From Prochlorococcus marinus CUG1415 (lineage in GTDB: Bacteria; Cyanobacteriota; Cyanobacteriia; PCC-6307; Cyanobiaceae), in the NCBI RefSeq assembly GCF_017696015.1, contig NZ_JAAORL010000002.1, forward strand, positions 1 through 64,000: a stretch of DNA of 64,000 nt, written 5' to 3'. The notes below the pieces were generated by a model that was not told the origin of the DNA, made no database searches, and was given only the letters and a program-made list of their open reading frames with translations. Position numbers and translations under genes: made by a program. Shown one piece after another: positions 9,057-16,839 of this stretch; positions within the stretch are counted from its first letter, which is position 1, and every line of letters starts with the position of its first letter.

Positions 9057-9445
9057 TCTCCATTTCTTTTAGCACTGCAACCATTTAGCTCATCATTTTG
9101 GCCGTCATGGGAGCATGTCTTTTCGCCTGTCACGGTGTTATAAGAATATGTGGGATATTTTTTCGTATTTTCAGATTTCGCCTTTATTAAATTATTTCCA
9201 TCTCCTTTGCAGTTACCATCTAAGGGAAAAAGCTGATATCCAGGAAGCTCAACGTCTGAAAATGTATAAGCCAGATCCTTCTTCGATAATGCATCTAAGC
9301 ATTCCTTCGCAATATTCCTAACTATATTTAGTGCTGCGGATGATTTAGCTCTATTTTGCACATTTATAAACTGAGGAATTGCAATAAAAGGAAGAACTAT
9401 AATAATTATTATTGGTAATAAAAGTTCTACAAAAAATATTGGCAT
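9050..9445 (-). CDS. Pilin-like protein, 131 aa
   Basis: The N-terminus FFVELLLPIIIIIVLPFIA followed by IPQFINVQNRAKSSAALN closely resembles the hydrophobic first helix of type IV pilins (ELL..IAIPQF.....A...). There are cysteines at ECLDAL, GNCKGD and the C-terminus. The C-terminal GxxTCSHDGQNDELNGCS resembles a diverged form of the CGDxSKxGC ending. It probably forms a small operon with the pilin-like gene at 8616. Helical exported protein, role in a pilus or secretion pseudopilus inferred. Confidence 0.7.
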   Translation of the reverse strand: MPIFFVELLLPIIIIIVLPFIAIPQFINVQNRAKSSAALNIVRNIAKECLDALSKKDLAYTFSDVELPGYQLFPLDGNCKGDGNNLIKAKSENTKKYPTYSYNTVTGEKTCSHDGQNDELNGCSAKRNGEW

Positions 9446-9550
9446 AAAATCAAAGATTAAAAGTCTAATTTCAACCTTGAGTTTAGATTGATTTTCCTAA
9501 AAAACCATCAAATCACCGACCTAGTTAACAGAGGGCACTATGTCGTAAAG

Positions 9551-9573
9551 GGGGGAGCTAGAAGGGGAGCTAG
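9551..9573 (+). repeat. Cassette 2 right paired motif (GGGGAGCTA x2, 12 bp apart)
   Basis: GGGGAGCTA occurs at 9552 and 9564, a variant of the pair at 8528. It sits about 130 bases before the next tRNA 3' half, preceded by GGGCACTATGTCG, a decayed tRNA core. Confidence 0.65.
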
Positions 9574-9698
9574 GGTTATATATTAAGTATATAAATGTAC
9601 ATACTTTGTACGATATTGAGTCTCAGATACATTCCACTTACTACCCTAAACTCTAGTCATAACAATACTTTATTGGATATTCTCAAATAAATTACTGA

Positions 9699-9744
9699 GT
9701 GCTTTGGGAGCACTAGGTCGCAGGTTCGAATCCTGTCGCCCCGA
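9699..9744 (+). repeat. tRNA-Pro 3' half (att-like), cassette 2/3 junction
   Basis: Forty-six bases match the intact tRNA from the anticodon stem to its 3' end. The match continues through the spacer into a terminator copy at 9767. Confidence 0.88.
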
Positions 9745-9766
9745 CTCTTAAAAACAAAGTCATACT

Positions 9767-9792
9767 AGCGAGTCTCCCAACTCGCTTTTTTA
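9767..9792 (+). terminator. Copied tRNA-Pro terminator
   Basis: AGCGAGT pairs with ACTCGCT before a T run, as at 4688. Confidence 0.75.
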
Positions 9793-9817
9793 TTGGATAT
9801 AGTCTCAGATTGCGAAA

Positions 9818-9837
9818 GGGTAGCTCTAGGGGTAGCT
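9818..9837 (+). repeat. Cassette 3 left paired motif (GGGTAGCT x2, 12 bp apart)
   Basis: GGGTAGCT at 9818 and 9830 repeats the arrangement at 8528 with near-identical flanks. Confidence 0.65.
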
Positions 9838-9904
9838 CAATAGATATAGTTTGATGTAGTTTGTGCCTTTGTACCACACACATGCAAACGTCTAGAAAGA
9901 CCTA

Positions 9905-10537
9905 TTACCAAGTATTTCCTTCTTCACAGCCTGGCTTGGATGAATCCCCGCATGTTTTTGATACTTTTCCAGTCTCATTATTAAAATCAATTTCAAACCA
10001 TGTGTTCTGATTATTTGTAGGAACTGCTTTTGCTTTATAACAACTATTTGGATCTAATGATTCTATTTTAAATTTTGAATAGTTAGCTGAGAATGATTGA
10101 ACATCGCCAAATCTTGTAGTTTGATTATCAGCATTATGAACAATACATTCTTTAACACCATTAACTAATCCATACTTTATAGCAGAAGAATAATTGTAAG
10201 ATCTTGAATTGTTAAATGCTGGTATAGATATTGCTATCAAAATTAATAAGACAGGAAATATAACTACATGCAAAGTCCACCAGTTTTGAGCAAGTGAAGA
10301 AATTTTATCCTTGGATGATTGTTCAAGGTCTCTAATATATTTTCTTAATTGGTACCTATGGACTTTTCTTATATATTTAAAGCCCAATATTGGGAAGACT
10401 ATAAATGTAATTATTTGACTAAGAGGAGAAAATAGAATCGAAAGTACAATAATTCCCGCAATTATCCATATAAATAAAGACAAATATGGGGAAGCAATTC
10501 CACCTAAATAAAAAATAAATTTATCCTTTTTTTTCAT
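9905..10537 (-). CDS. Membrane-anchored protein with CGDxSKxGC C-terminal domain, 210 aa
   Basis: Two hydrophobic hairpin segments (residues about 10-55) and a third span (about 93-108, VVIFPVLLILIAISIPAFN) precede an exported domain. That domain has TTRFGDVQSFSANYSKFKI, CYKAKAVPTNNQNTWFEID and a CGDSSKPGCEEGNTW ending. The third span plus domain resembles a pilin; the two extra N-terminal spans are a distinct module. The last 30 bases of the gene are nearly identical to those of 8616-9056. ATG at 10537 follows directly on a hairpin leader. Confidence 0.65.
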   Translation of the reverse strand: MKKKDKFIFYLGGIASPYLSLFIWIIAGIIVLSILFSPLSQIITFIVFPILGFKYIRKVHRYQLRKYIRDLEQSSKDKISSLAQNWWTLHVVIFPVLLILIAISIPAFNNSRSYNYSSAIKYGLVNGVKECIVHNADNQTTRFGDVQSFSANYSKFKIESLDPNSCYKAKAVPTNNQNTWFEIDFNNETGKVSKTCGDSSKPGCEEGNTW

Positions 10538-10575
10538 TAAAAAAGAGGGTTTATCCCTCTAAGTTTAGATCCACT
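10538..10575 (-). promoter_or_regulatory. Hairpin leader abutting a start codon (copy 1)
   Basis: On the - strand ATCTAAACTTAGAGGG is followed by ATAAA, CCCTCT and a T run, and ATG follows within two bases. Related modules precede start codons at 15687, 17696 and 49967. Here the TTGACAG part is lost. Confidence 0.5.
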
Positions 10576-10633
10576 TTCCTAAAAAAACTAACAAATCACC
10601 GACCTAGTTAACACAGGGCACTAGGTCGCTCAG

Positions 10634-10654
10634 GGGGTAGCTGTAGGGGTAGCT
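10634..10654 (+). repeat. Cassette 3 right paired motif (GGGTAGCT x2, 12 bp apart)
   Basis: GGGTAGCT at 10635 and 10647 matches the left pair at 9818. A GGGCACTAGGTCGC tRNA-core scrap lies immediately before it. Confidence 0.7.
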
Positions 10655-10781
10655 GAGACTATATATCTTGTATGTAGAACTATATACTTTGTACATTATT
10701 GAGACTCAAACTCGTTCCACTCACTTAGTTATAACCTAGTCATAGATTGAGTTTATTGAATATTCTCAGATAATAGATCGA

Positions 10782-10827
10782 GTGCTTTGGGAGCACTAGG
10801 TCGCAGGTTCGAATCCTGTCGCCCCGA
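10782..10827 (+). repeat. tRNA-Pro 3' half (att-like), cassette 3/4 junction
   Basis: Forty-six bases are identical to the tRNA gene 3' part at 4591. The terminator behind it has a different stem (AGACAGG). Confidence 0.88.
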
Positions 10828-10846
10828 CTCTTAGAATCCAAGTTAC

Positions 10847-10874
10847 AGACAGGTTTCCCAGCCTGTCTTTTTTA
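10847..10874 (+). terminator. Variant tRNA-associated terminator (AGACAGG stem)
   Basis: AGACAGG at 10847 pairs with CCTGTCT at 10862 before a T run. The loop TTTCCCAG is like the native terminator but the stem differs. A reversed relative occurs at 42729. Confidence 0.7.
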
Positions 10875-10886
10875 TTATGTAAAAAC

Positions 10887-10919
10887 TGACATCACTCTCT
10901 TGATGTCAATTTGATGTCA
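10887..10919 (+). repeat. Cassette 4 left paired motif (GATGTCA x2, 11 bp apart, plus inverted copy)
   Basis: GATGTCA occurs at 10902 and 10913, and its reverse complement TGACATCA at 10887. The pair recurs at 12110 and 12121. Confidence 0.75.
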
Positions 10920-11024
10920 ATTTAATTAAAAAGAAAATATTTTATCGAGACTTCTTTGTAAAAACCAATGGAAAATTTAAAAATTTAGGGTTATTTTGAT
11001 TTAAGCAAATGAGTTTTTAGGCTT

Positions 11025-12089
11025 GTGAAAAATGAATCCAAGGCCTATTACTTACAAGTTTTAGGTTTATCAAGCAACTTTAATGAGACAGAGCTTAAGG
11101 ATGCTTATCGTAGAGAGGCTAAAAAATGGCATCCTGATTTAAATAAAGATGACATATACGCAGAGGAAAGATTGCAGTTAATTAATGAAGCATATGCTTT
11201 TTTAAAAGGCTCCAAAAACAATAACTCAACCAAAAGAAAAAGCTCTAATTCTTATTCAAGAAATAGTGCATCAAAAAGTGAGAATAATAAGGTCTGGTCA
11301 ATGACAAATATTTTTTCTCCAATTAAGTTAATTTTAAAAAAATTAATTTTTTATTCAGGGGGATTTATAGCCCCATTATTTTCTGTTATTGGAATTGTAC
11401 TTTTTAGCATTAACATCATCAATGCAGAAGCAGGATTATTCAAGTTTTTAATAATTTTAATTTTGGTCCTGGGTTCAATAGCGTTTTATAGGATTAATAA
11501 TTTTCAATTAAATTGGTACAAAAATTTTGGAGGAAAACTTTCTAACGAAGCAATTAGAAGCCTAGCTAAATTATGGTGGATTTTTTCTTCCATAATAATT
11601 CTGATTACTTCGTATATCTTATTTTTGGACAAAGATCAGAGAGTTTTAAGAGGTGAAGATACTAATCGCAAAGTCGAATCTGTCAAAAAAGCATTATATG
11701 AAGGTATTGATCAATGTCGTAAAAGATATAGAAATAATCTTTCTACGAGGTTTCAAGATGCTCCAGCATTTTCAGGGAATTTTGATGAGTTTCAGATAGT
11801 GCCTGTTATAAGGAATAAAAAAGGTAAAGAAATAACTAAAGGGAAAGTTGAAAATTTAGTTAAACGTTATAAACCTACTTGCTTTGAAGCTAAAGCAATT
11901 CCTTTGAATACTGAAAACACTTGGTTTTGGATTAATCAACCCAAAATAAATTTCTTTGCAGGATATGATCAAAAACCTATTGAAAGGCACTATACAAGTA
12001 ACACTCTAACTAGATGTGGAGACGCATCTAAACCAGGTTGCAAATCAAATGAATATTGGTGGGAATATGGATTTAAAGGGCCAAAATAA
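11025..12089 (+). CDS. J-domain protein fused to membrane-anchored CGDxSKxGC domain, 354 aa
   Basis: Residues of about 6-62 form a J domain with the HPD motif (KKWHPDLNKDD), which normally stimulates Hsp70 ATPase. A Ser/Lys/Asn-rich linker follows, then hydrophobic segments at about 108-150 and 178-200. The C-terminal half has LSTRFQDAPAFSGNFDEFQI, CFEAKAIPLNTENTWFWI and RCGDASKPGCKSNEYWW, the same ending as the pilin-like products at 8616 and 9905. The start is GTG at 11025; no ATG lies upstream in frame. This is a domain recombination: cytosolic J domain in front, exported cysteine domain behind. It is alone in its cassette. Confidence 0.75.
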   Translation: MKNESKAYYLQVLGLSSNFNETELKDAYRREAKKWHPDLNKDDIYAEERLQLINEAYAFLKGSKNNNSTKRKSSNSYSRNSASKSENNKVWSMTNIFSPIKLILKKLIFYSGGFIAPLFSVIGIVLFSINIINAEAGLFKFLIILILVLGSIAFYRINNFQLNWYKNFGGKLSNEAIRSLAKLWWIFSSIIILITSYILFLDKDQRVLRGEDTNRKVESVKKALYEGIDQCRKRYRNNLSTRFQDAPAFSGNFDEFQIVPVIRNKKGKEITKGKVENLVKRYKPTCFEAKAIPLNTENTWFWINQPKINFFAGYDQKPIERHYTSNTLTRCGDASKPGCKSNEYWWEYGFKGPK

Positions 12090-12109
12090 TTTAAGTTTTT
12101 TAACTCTTA

Positions 12110-12127
12110 GATGTCATTTTGATGTCA
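12110..12127 (+). repeat. Cassette 4 right paired motif (GATGTCA x2, 11 bp apart)
   Basis: GATGTCA at 12110 and 12121, same order and spacing as at 10902. It lies about 20 bases after the gene's stop and 92 bases before the next tRNA 3' half. Confidence 0.75.
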
Positions 12128-12218
12128 ATAGTATTGAATTTTCACACGTCAAATAACGCAATACCACGCAAGATATTAGTTATAGCTCGAAACCGTAGTG
12201 CTCGCTTTGGGGTGTCAA

Positions 12219-12264
12219 GTGCTTTGGGAGCACTAGGTCGCAGGTTCGAATCCTGTCGCTCCGA
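12219..12264 (+). repeat. tRNA-Pro 3' half (att-like), cassette 4/5 junction
   Basis: Forty-six bases match the tRNA 3' part with one change in the acceptor strand (CGCTCCG). A weakened terminator copy follows near 12287. The stretch 12150-12200, ACGCAATACCACGCAAGA then TTATAGCTCGAAACC, is matched in reverse complement at 41170-41240. Confidence 0.85.
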
Positions 12265-12335
12265 CTCTTAAAAACCAAGTCATACTAGCGACTCTCTAAA
12301 CTCGCTTTTTATTGCTTAATGTCTCAAATTGAGAA

Positions 12336-12366
12336 AGGGGAGCTGTAGGAGGAGTTCATAGGAGTA
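12336..12366 (+). repeat. Cassette 5 left G-rich motif copies
   Basis: GGGGAGCTGTAGGAGGAGTT and a further GGAGTAC form imperfect copies at 11-12 bp spacing. They resemble the GGGGAGCT..GGGGGCT pair at 16003. Confidence 0.5.
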
Positions 12367-12427
12367 CTTTGATGTATTTAGTGCCTTTTAACGACACACA
12401 GGTCACAGGTAAAGAGTTAGTAAGAAG

Positions 12428-12613
12428 CTATACCTCCCAATCTATGTCGTAATCTTCATCAATATCTTTTCCCCAAACCCTTGCAAGTTCTCTTAGTAGA
12501 GTTTTTACTTCCATATCTGTAGCTCCAGATTCATCCTGGAACTTGTTGCAAATGACTTTAATTTCGTCATAAGTTTGTTCTAGTAAAATTGTTTTTTGAT
12601 CTAAATTCGCCAT
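12428..12613 (-). CDS. Small acidic protein, 61 aa
   Basis: The protein is a helical, acidic protein (EQTYDEIKVICNKFQDESG, then EVKTLLRELARVWGKD) ending in DEDYDIDWEV. No membrane segment or motif is recognised. The start ATG at 12613 abuts the decayed small gene at 12614. Confidence 0.5.
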   Translation of the reverse strand: MANLDQKTILLEQTYDEIKVICNKFQDESGATDMEVKTLLRELARVWGKDIDEDYDIDWEV

Positions 12614-12762
12614 TTAATTTTTATCTATTCCTTCTCCGCTATAATCTCTAGGTATTACATCTAAACACATAAGAATATCCCTATTTTTAAAAGATCCGTT
12701 TCACTTAAATACCTAAGAAGAGTTCTTATTTGATCAATAGTCTTTTCTTGTAATTCTTTCAT
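12614..12762 (-). pseudogene. Frameshifted copy of the 49-aa MKELEENT protein
   Basis: ATG at 12762 opens MKELQEKTIDQIRTLLRYL, a close relative of the intact 49-residue product at 45574-45723. A single base is missing from the A run that follows the LLK codons, and the frame then hits a stop. The remaining bases still align with the 45.6 kb copy up to the shared NKN stop. It is a recently broken paralog. Confidence 0.7.
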
Positions 12763-12860
12763 TAGTACTTAATTGTCACCTGCCAATAAGGATAGCAACC
12801 ATAAGATTATTCTCTAATTAATTGTAGTTTTTTAGAATTTATTTTTATAGGGAAAGCGTT

Positions 12861-13238
12861 TCAAGGATTAAAATCTCTACATTTTGATCTTTCGTTTTCA
12901 TAATCTTTGATAGCAATATCCCATTCTGATAAATCGGCTTCTTTCCCAGAAATGTACAAATCCATTTGTTTCAAAAAGTTTGCTGATTCAATCCAACTAT
13001 TGAATGAAGAATTGCAAAAAATTATACTTCCAAAATTTTCATAGTCCGTATAATCTCTTTTTGCAGCAAATTCTGCATTTACCCGTTTCTTATCTAATTC
13101 TTTATATTTCAAATCTTCAATGCTAGGTTTAAAAAAAAGTAAGGATGGTTTCTTCTGTACATTTAGATATAAAAGAAGGTATACACCAATAACAAAAACA
13201 GCAAATACTCTGATTACCCAAGTTTTAGTTTTATCCAT
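12861..13238 (-). CDS. N-terminally membrane-anchored protein, 125 aa
   Basis: A single N-terminal hydrophobic segment (about residues 7-24, VIRVFAVFVIGVYLLLYL) could be a signal anchor. The rest is hydrophilic, with KKRVNAEFAAKRDYTDY and a Cys-containing tail. It is not recognised. It sits in the multi-gene cassette 5. Confidence 0.5.
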   Translation of the reverse strand: MDKTKTWVIRVFAVFVIGVYLLLYLNVQKKPSLLFFKPSIEDLKYKELDKKRVNAEFAAKRDYTDYENFGSIIFCNSSFNSWIESANFLKQMDLYISGKEADLSEWDIAIKDYENERSKCRDFNP

Positions 13239-13274
13239 TTTAAAAAGTGGTGCAACATCACCACTTAATAAGGA

Positions 13275-13562
13275 CTAATTGTTTCTATTGAACTTATAGT
13301 TTTTTTTATTATTGGGTCCCTTTCTTTTTTCAGCCTCATTAACCCTTATCTCTCTTCCCATCCATTCAACATCTTGAAGATCATCAATAGCTTTTTTTTC
13401 GGAATTATGATCATTTAAATCCACGAAAGCGAAACCTCTTTTTCTTCCTGTTTCTCTATCAAGAGGTAAATAACATTTTTTAACTACTCCATAATTACTA
13501 AAAAGTTGTTCAAGATCTTCGACCTCAGTTTCCCAAGATAAATTTCCAATAAAAATAGTCAT
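13275..13562 (-). CDS. RRM-type RNA-binding protein
   Basis: The product is a single RNA-recognition motif: RNP-2 is IFIGNLSW at the N-terminus and RNP-1 is KRGFAFVDL in the middle, with a basic Lys/Asn-rich tail. This matches the Rbp family of cyanobacteria, small RNA-binding proteins often linked to cold response. I chose ATG at 13562 (95 residues), because the frame upstream adds 21 residues that do not fit the RRM fold. The GFAF core makes the family call firm; the RNA targets are unknown. Confidence 0.88.
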   Translation of the reverse strand: MTIFIGNLSWETEVEDLEQLFSNYGVVKKCYLPLDRETGRKRGFAFVDLNDHNSEKKAIDDLQDVEWMGREIRVNEAEKRKGPNNKKNYKFNRNN

Positions 13563-13694
13563 TTCTTTAATTTTTTTTTTATGAAGGTATAAATAGTTGC
13601 TTTGGACTAGTGAAGTTATCTCCAATCAAATGCTTCCATTGTTTTTACTTTAACTCTTTATTCGCTAAATAACGAGTAGGAAAACTTAGATATC

Positions 13695-14036
13695 TTACAT
13701 ACCCATTGCTCTTCTCAGCTTTGCAGCCTCATCTAAACCTTCCATAATTGTAAATGTAGAATTTTCAGTAGCTTCTTTTCTTAGCTTTGAAAGTTCTCTA
13801 TATTCTTCAGATTCATAAGCTTCGACCGCATCTTTCATGGAAGGGAATTCACAAATAACGGCTAAATCGACATCTTCTGTCCTCTCTTTCCCTTGAGGCT
13901 CTGTATCTTTTGCAAAGACTTGGCCTCCAACCTCTTTCAGCCATGGTCCAACTTTATTTACATATTCATCAAATAAATCTTGATTAATTATTTTTGCAGT
14001 CGATATCCAATAACCTTTAGCTCCTCTTTTATTCAT
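13695..14036 (-). CDS. DUF1330-type protein
   Basis: The product has the DUF1330 pattern GYWISTAKI followed by YVNKVGPWLKEVGGQVFAKD, then VICEFPSMKDAVEAYESEEYRELSKLR. This ferredoxin-like alpha-beta-barrel family is small and often dimeric. A paralog lies at 17381. ATG at 14036 was preferred over 14057 because it aligns with the paralog start. Function unknown; no catalytic residue is assigned. Confidence 0.8.
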   Translation of the reverse strand: MNKRGAKGYWISTAKIINQDLFDEYVNKVGPWLKEVGGQVFAKDTEPQGKERTEDVDLAVICEFPSMKDAVEAYESEEYRELSKLRKEATENSTFTIMEGLDEAAKLRRAMGM

Positions 14037-14062
14037 TTTTTTATCTATGTATTTCAAATAGA

Positions 14063-14197
14063 CTACATCATTTCGTATTGATAAAATTTATTTTTTAACT
14101 TTGCTGCTTTATGGATTAATCCAACTGCTTCTTTTCTTCCTGTCGCTTGTTGCGCTTGGCGCATTAAGTCAGCATATTTTTTGTTTAGTTTTTTCAT
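14063..14197 (-). CDS. Small basic protein, 44 aa (paralog at 53118)
   Basis: MKKLNKKYADLMRQAQQATGRKEAVGLIHKAAKL has a paralog of equal length at 53118-53252, with the same MKK(L/I)NKKYA start and GRKE core. That conservation of length and pattern supports a real gene. Helical, no membrane span, function unknown. Confidence 0.65.
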   Translation of the reverse strand: MKKLNKKYADLMRQAQQATGRKEAVGLIHKAAKLKNKFYQYEMM

Positions 14198-14424
14198 TTG
14201 TTTGTTTGTTTAGTGTCATAGACACAGGCTTAATAAGTGATTGTCATTTTTTGCATTTGCTCTATTGAATAGATCAATACAACTTGTTTATCAGAAAGTA
14301 TTTGACTCTTGCAGGTGGGATTCTTTTTCAAAAATTCTTTAGCTGGTCAATATTGCTTTGTCTTATCTCTACCTGATATTTATTAACAATAACACAAGAA
14401 CAAAAATAGATCTTTTAAAGGTGC

Positions 14425-14718
14425 TTAACTCTCTAAATACCTGCAAATAAATTCAAAGTTTTCGTAGTCCATAGTTATTGTCTTAAACCTATCTGTTTCT
14501 ATTTTTCTATTCCCAAAATTCTGCAATTCAACTTTAATAGATGGATGTTTTATTGCGTAAGATGGATTAAAGCCAATACGCTTTGCACGTTTATGCAAAT
14601 CCTTTTTAAGTCGAGTATCGCAGCCACAGAACAAGATAGTTGGCCTAGAAGAATTACCTATTGAAGCCTCAGCAGTTCTTTGTTCTAAATCGGATGCAAT
14701 ATTTTCGAGAACTTTCAT
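14425..14718 (-). CDS. Conserved hypothetical protein, 97 aa
   Basis: An acidic helical N-terminus (MKVLENIASDLEQRT) leads to a beta-rich part, ILFCGCDTRLKKDLHKRAKR, and a C-terminal FKTITMDYENFEFICRYL. The CGC pair could be metal- or thiol-active, but that is only a guess. No family is recognised. It lies alone between small genes in cassette 5. Confidence 0.55.
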   Translation of the reverse strand: MKVLENIASDLEQRTAEASIGNSSRPTILFCGCDTRLKKDLHKRAKRIGFNPSYAIKHPSIKVELQNFGNRKIETDRFKTITMDYENFEFICRYLES

Positions 14719-14746
14719 TTAATTTTTTTTACTTCGAGAGGCATAA

Positions 14747-14878
14747 TTAATAACCAATATTATTTCTTGGGTTGGTTATGTAAATTATTAGATTTAAAAC
14801 GTAATTAGCAGGCAAGTTTAATGGCTTCAAAAGTAGCAAAGCCATTCCCTGGGTCACGTTAAATCCTTTTTCCTCCAT
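14747..14878 (-). CDS. Possible small protein, 43 aa
   Basis: An open frame from ATG at 14878 encodes MEEKGFNVTQGMALLLLKP and a hydrophobic middle. No clear ribosome-binding site or homolog in the window supports it. Coding status uncertain. Confidence 0.3.
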   Translation of the reverse strand: MEEKGFNVTQGMALLLLKPLNLPANYVLNLIIYITNPRNNIGY

Positions 14879-15012
14879 AAATAAAAGAAGGGGCTCATTC
14901 ATACATTGTAAATAGATTGTCAATTATTAAATTAGACAAAAGGTGTTGAATCAACAACTAAGTATTTTCTTTATATTATAAAAATCTAGTATAAATAATA
15001 AATTTATATTAA

Positions 15013-15153
15013 ATGGAAATAATTTTAAAAAGAGAAACTTCACTAGGTCTAGAATCCTACGAAGAACTAGGTTTTAATTCCGAAGAAGATCTTGAATTAG
15101 AGATCTCAAAACTTACTGAATTTAGGCCTGAATTTAAAAATAATCTACAATAA
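15013..15153 (+). CDS. Small acidic protein, 46 aa
   Basis: ATG at 15013 opens a very acidic helix-rich product (YEELGFNSEEDLELEISKL). No RBS of note. Not recognised. Confidence 0.45.
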   Translation: MEIILKRETSLGLESYEELGFNSEEDLELEISKLTEFRPEFKNNLQ

Positions 15154-15181
15154 ATCTTATCTGGTTTAAAAAGTAAGGGTT

Positions 15182-15274
15182 TCATTTTTTAGAGGTCATC
15201 TTGGAGGTTAAATACGCAAAACCAACTAGTAATAACAAACTAGCAACTGCATAAGTAATTGCTATGCCGTACAT
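15182..15274 (-). CDS. Small single-span membrane protein, 30 aa
   Basis: ATG at 15274 encodes a single hydrophobic helix (ITYAVASLLLLVGFAYL) with a basic tail TSKMTSKK. Such one-span proteins are common in picocyanobacterial islands. Confidence 0.5.
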   Translation of the reverse strand: MYGIAITYAVASLLLLVGFAYLTSKMTSKK

Positions 15275-15296
15275 AATTCTGACTATTAATTACTTG

Positions 15297-15686
15297 CTAA
15301 TCCCATAAAGACAAATCTGAATCTCCTGTTGATCTTTGCATCCAATGGATTTTCCAAATCCCATTAATCTTTTTAAAAATAGAAGTTACAGTTGGCAAAT
15401 CATCATTGGGAGTCCCTTTGTAAGAGAATTTTGCCCCAAGCGTAAAAACACACATTGCTACATCGGAAGAAAGAAATTCAAACTTATGAATTTTTGTAAT
15501 TTCTGCTTTTTCCTGAACAACATCTCCAGAACTCATCATTTCCTCGAATCCCTTTGCACTTATTGGATTCCCACTGGGCCTGATGAGTAAAAAATCTGAA
15601 GTGGCATTATTTACAAAAAATGAGCCCATATTCTGAGGTGTTGCTAACTTGTACAACATTGATTCAATTGTTTCTCTATCTGTCAT
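15297..15686 (-). CDS. NTF2-like (SnoaL-type) fold protein
   Basis: The 129-residue product shows the alpha-then-beta pattern of the NTF2 superfamily: an N-terminal helix (ETIESMLYKLA), then strands with KIHKFEFLSSDVAMCVFTL and a C-terminal SIFKKINGIWKIHWMQRS. Members are often small-molecule-binding dimers or enzymes. No active-site dyad is assigned. ATG at 15686 sits directly after the hairpin leader at 15687-15729. Confidence 0.7.
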   Translation of the reverse strand: MTDRETIESMLYKLATPQNMGSFFVNNATSDFLLIRPSGNPISAKGFEEMMSSGDVVQEKAEITKIHKFEFLSSDVAMCVFTLGAKFSYKGTPNDDLPTVTSIFKKINGIWKIHWMQRSTGDSDLSLWD

Positions 15687-15729
15687 AAAAAAAGGGTTTT
15701 ATCCCTCTCAGTTTAGATCGACTGTCAAT
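15687..15729 (-). promoter_or_regulatory. TTGACAG-GATCTAAA hairpin leader (copy 2)
   Basis: Read on the - strand, TTGACAGTCGATCTAAACT is followed by the short stem AGGG-ATAAAA-CCCT, a T run and then ATG. The hairpin plus U run looks like a terminator lying immediately before the start codon. Confidence 0.55.
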
Positions 15730-15780
15730 AAATAAAAGTTAAAAAGAGAATTAATAGCTATTAATAAATAAAGGATATTA

Positions 15781-15930
15781 ATGAAACTAAAAATCAATCT
15801 AAATTTTTTAGAAAAATATATATCTAATTTTGTAAATGATATTGAATATAAAAGGATTACAAAAAAATTGGAAGAATATGATTTAATGGCTGACGTTGAT
15901 GATCAAAGATTTCATCACTTTTGTTCTTAA
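15781..15930 (+). CDS. Small acidic protein, 49 aa
   Basis: The product is helical and charged (EKYISNFVNDIEYKRITKKL) with a C-terminal EEYDLMADVDDQRFHHFCS. Not recognised. It is the last gene of cassette 5. Confidence 0.45.
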   Translation: MKLKINLNFLEKYISNFVNDIEYKRITKKLEEYDLMADVDDQRFHHFCS

Positions 15931-16002
15931 ATTTAAGTGTATGGTTCAGAGTGAAAAACATCATTTCTACGACCTAATTAACATGAGGCACTAGGTCGCT
16001 CA

Positions 16003-16022
16003 GGGGGGAGCTACAGGGGGCT
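16003..16022 (+). repeat. Cassette 5 right G-rich paired motif
   Basis: GGGGAGCTACAGGGGGCT contains two G-run copies 11 bp apart. A GGCACTAGGTCGC tRNA-core scrap precedes it at 15988, as at 10617. Confidence 0.6.
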
Positions 16023-16148
16023 GAGGCTATATATTTTGTATATAGAACTATAACTTTGTACAATATTGAGACTCAAACTCGTTCCACTCTCTTGGTTATA
16101 ACCTAGTCATAGCTTAGTTTTGTTTTGTAATCTCAAATAATAGATCGA

Positions 16149-16194
16149 GTGCTTTGGAAGAACTAGGTAGCAGGTTCGAAGCCTATCGCCCCGA
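16149..16194 (+). repeat. Degenerate tRNA-Pro 3' half, cassette 5/6 junction
   Basis: Forty-six bases align with the tRNA 3' part with several substitutions (GCTTTGGAAGAACTAGGTAG). A terminator-like GAGAGT/ACTCTC hairpin follows at about 16217-16237. Confidence 0.75.
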
Positions 16195-16315
16195 CTCTTA
16201 AAAGCCAATTTATACTAGAGAGTCTCCCAGACTCTCTTTTTTATTGTTCTCATTCTCAGATGAGAAAGAGGAGCTAGGAAGTAAGTACAAGTACAAATAG
16301 GTGCTGAAGGTGGAG

Positions 16316-16564
16316 CTAGAAGTAGCTTCTGAATATTGAGGTTTTCTTCCACCCTTCCTCTAGTAGTTTCTTATATTCTTTTCTCGCTTCTTCTATAGTT
16401 TCCACTCTGCTTCCCTTCATGACTGGTTTACTACTTCTCTTGAAAACACAACCATAGGAAATCATCATTGCATCAATAGAAGGAGAAGGCTTGGAAACAT
16501 CTTCGAAAGGTTCGAATACTTTTATTCTCGATCTATCCTTATTTATAAGAGTAAATTTCTCCAT
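16316..16564 (-). CDS. DUF1651-type small protein
   Basis: The 82-residue product ends in VETIEEARKEYKKLLEEGW, the recognisable core of DUF1651, a family abundant in marine Synechococcus and Prochlorococcus islands. A second member is at 19710. Function unknown. It opens cassette 6, just after G-rich motif copies at about 16264-16320. Confidence 0.7.
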   Translation of the reverse strand: MEKFTLINKDRSRIKVFEPFEDVSKPSPSIDAMMISYGCVFKRSSKPVMKGSRVETIEEARKEYKKLLEEGWKKTSIFRSYF

Positions 16565-16692
16565 ATATATATAATAATTTTCTCTCTAAATAATGAGTAA
16601 ATTTTTTTATTATGTTGTTTTTAGTTCCTAAAACCACACTATTAATTTAATAACAATAGGAGGACAATATAGATGTAGATTCGAGAGGTCTT

Positions 16693-16839
16693 ATGAAACT
16701 CATTACTCCTTTCACTATCCTCAATAAGAACTTCCACGAAATGGAATTTATTAGAGAAGCAATGAAAAACAGAAAGTTAGAAACTAAAAGCTTGCATGAA
16801 GATTATAGAAAAATGTACAACACCAACCAATTTGCTTAA
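16693..16839 (+). CDS. Small protein, 48 aa
   Basis: ATG at 16693 encodes an alpha-helical basic product (EFIREAMKNRKLETKSLHED). It ends at 16839, one base before the stop of the converging - strand gene at 16840. Not recognised. Confidence 0.45.
   Translation: MKLITPFTILNKNFHEMEFIREAMKNRKLETKSLHEDYRKMYNTNQFA

Noticed and set aside
10596-10780. Repeated block before the tRNA fragment as a decayed integrase gene
   Set aside because: Reading frames in both directions contain stops and show no recombinase motif; it is better described as a non-coding end module.
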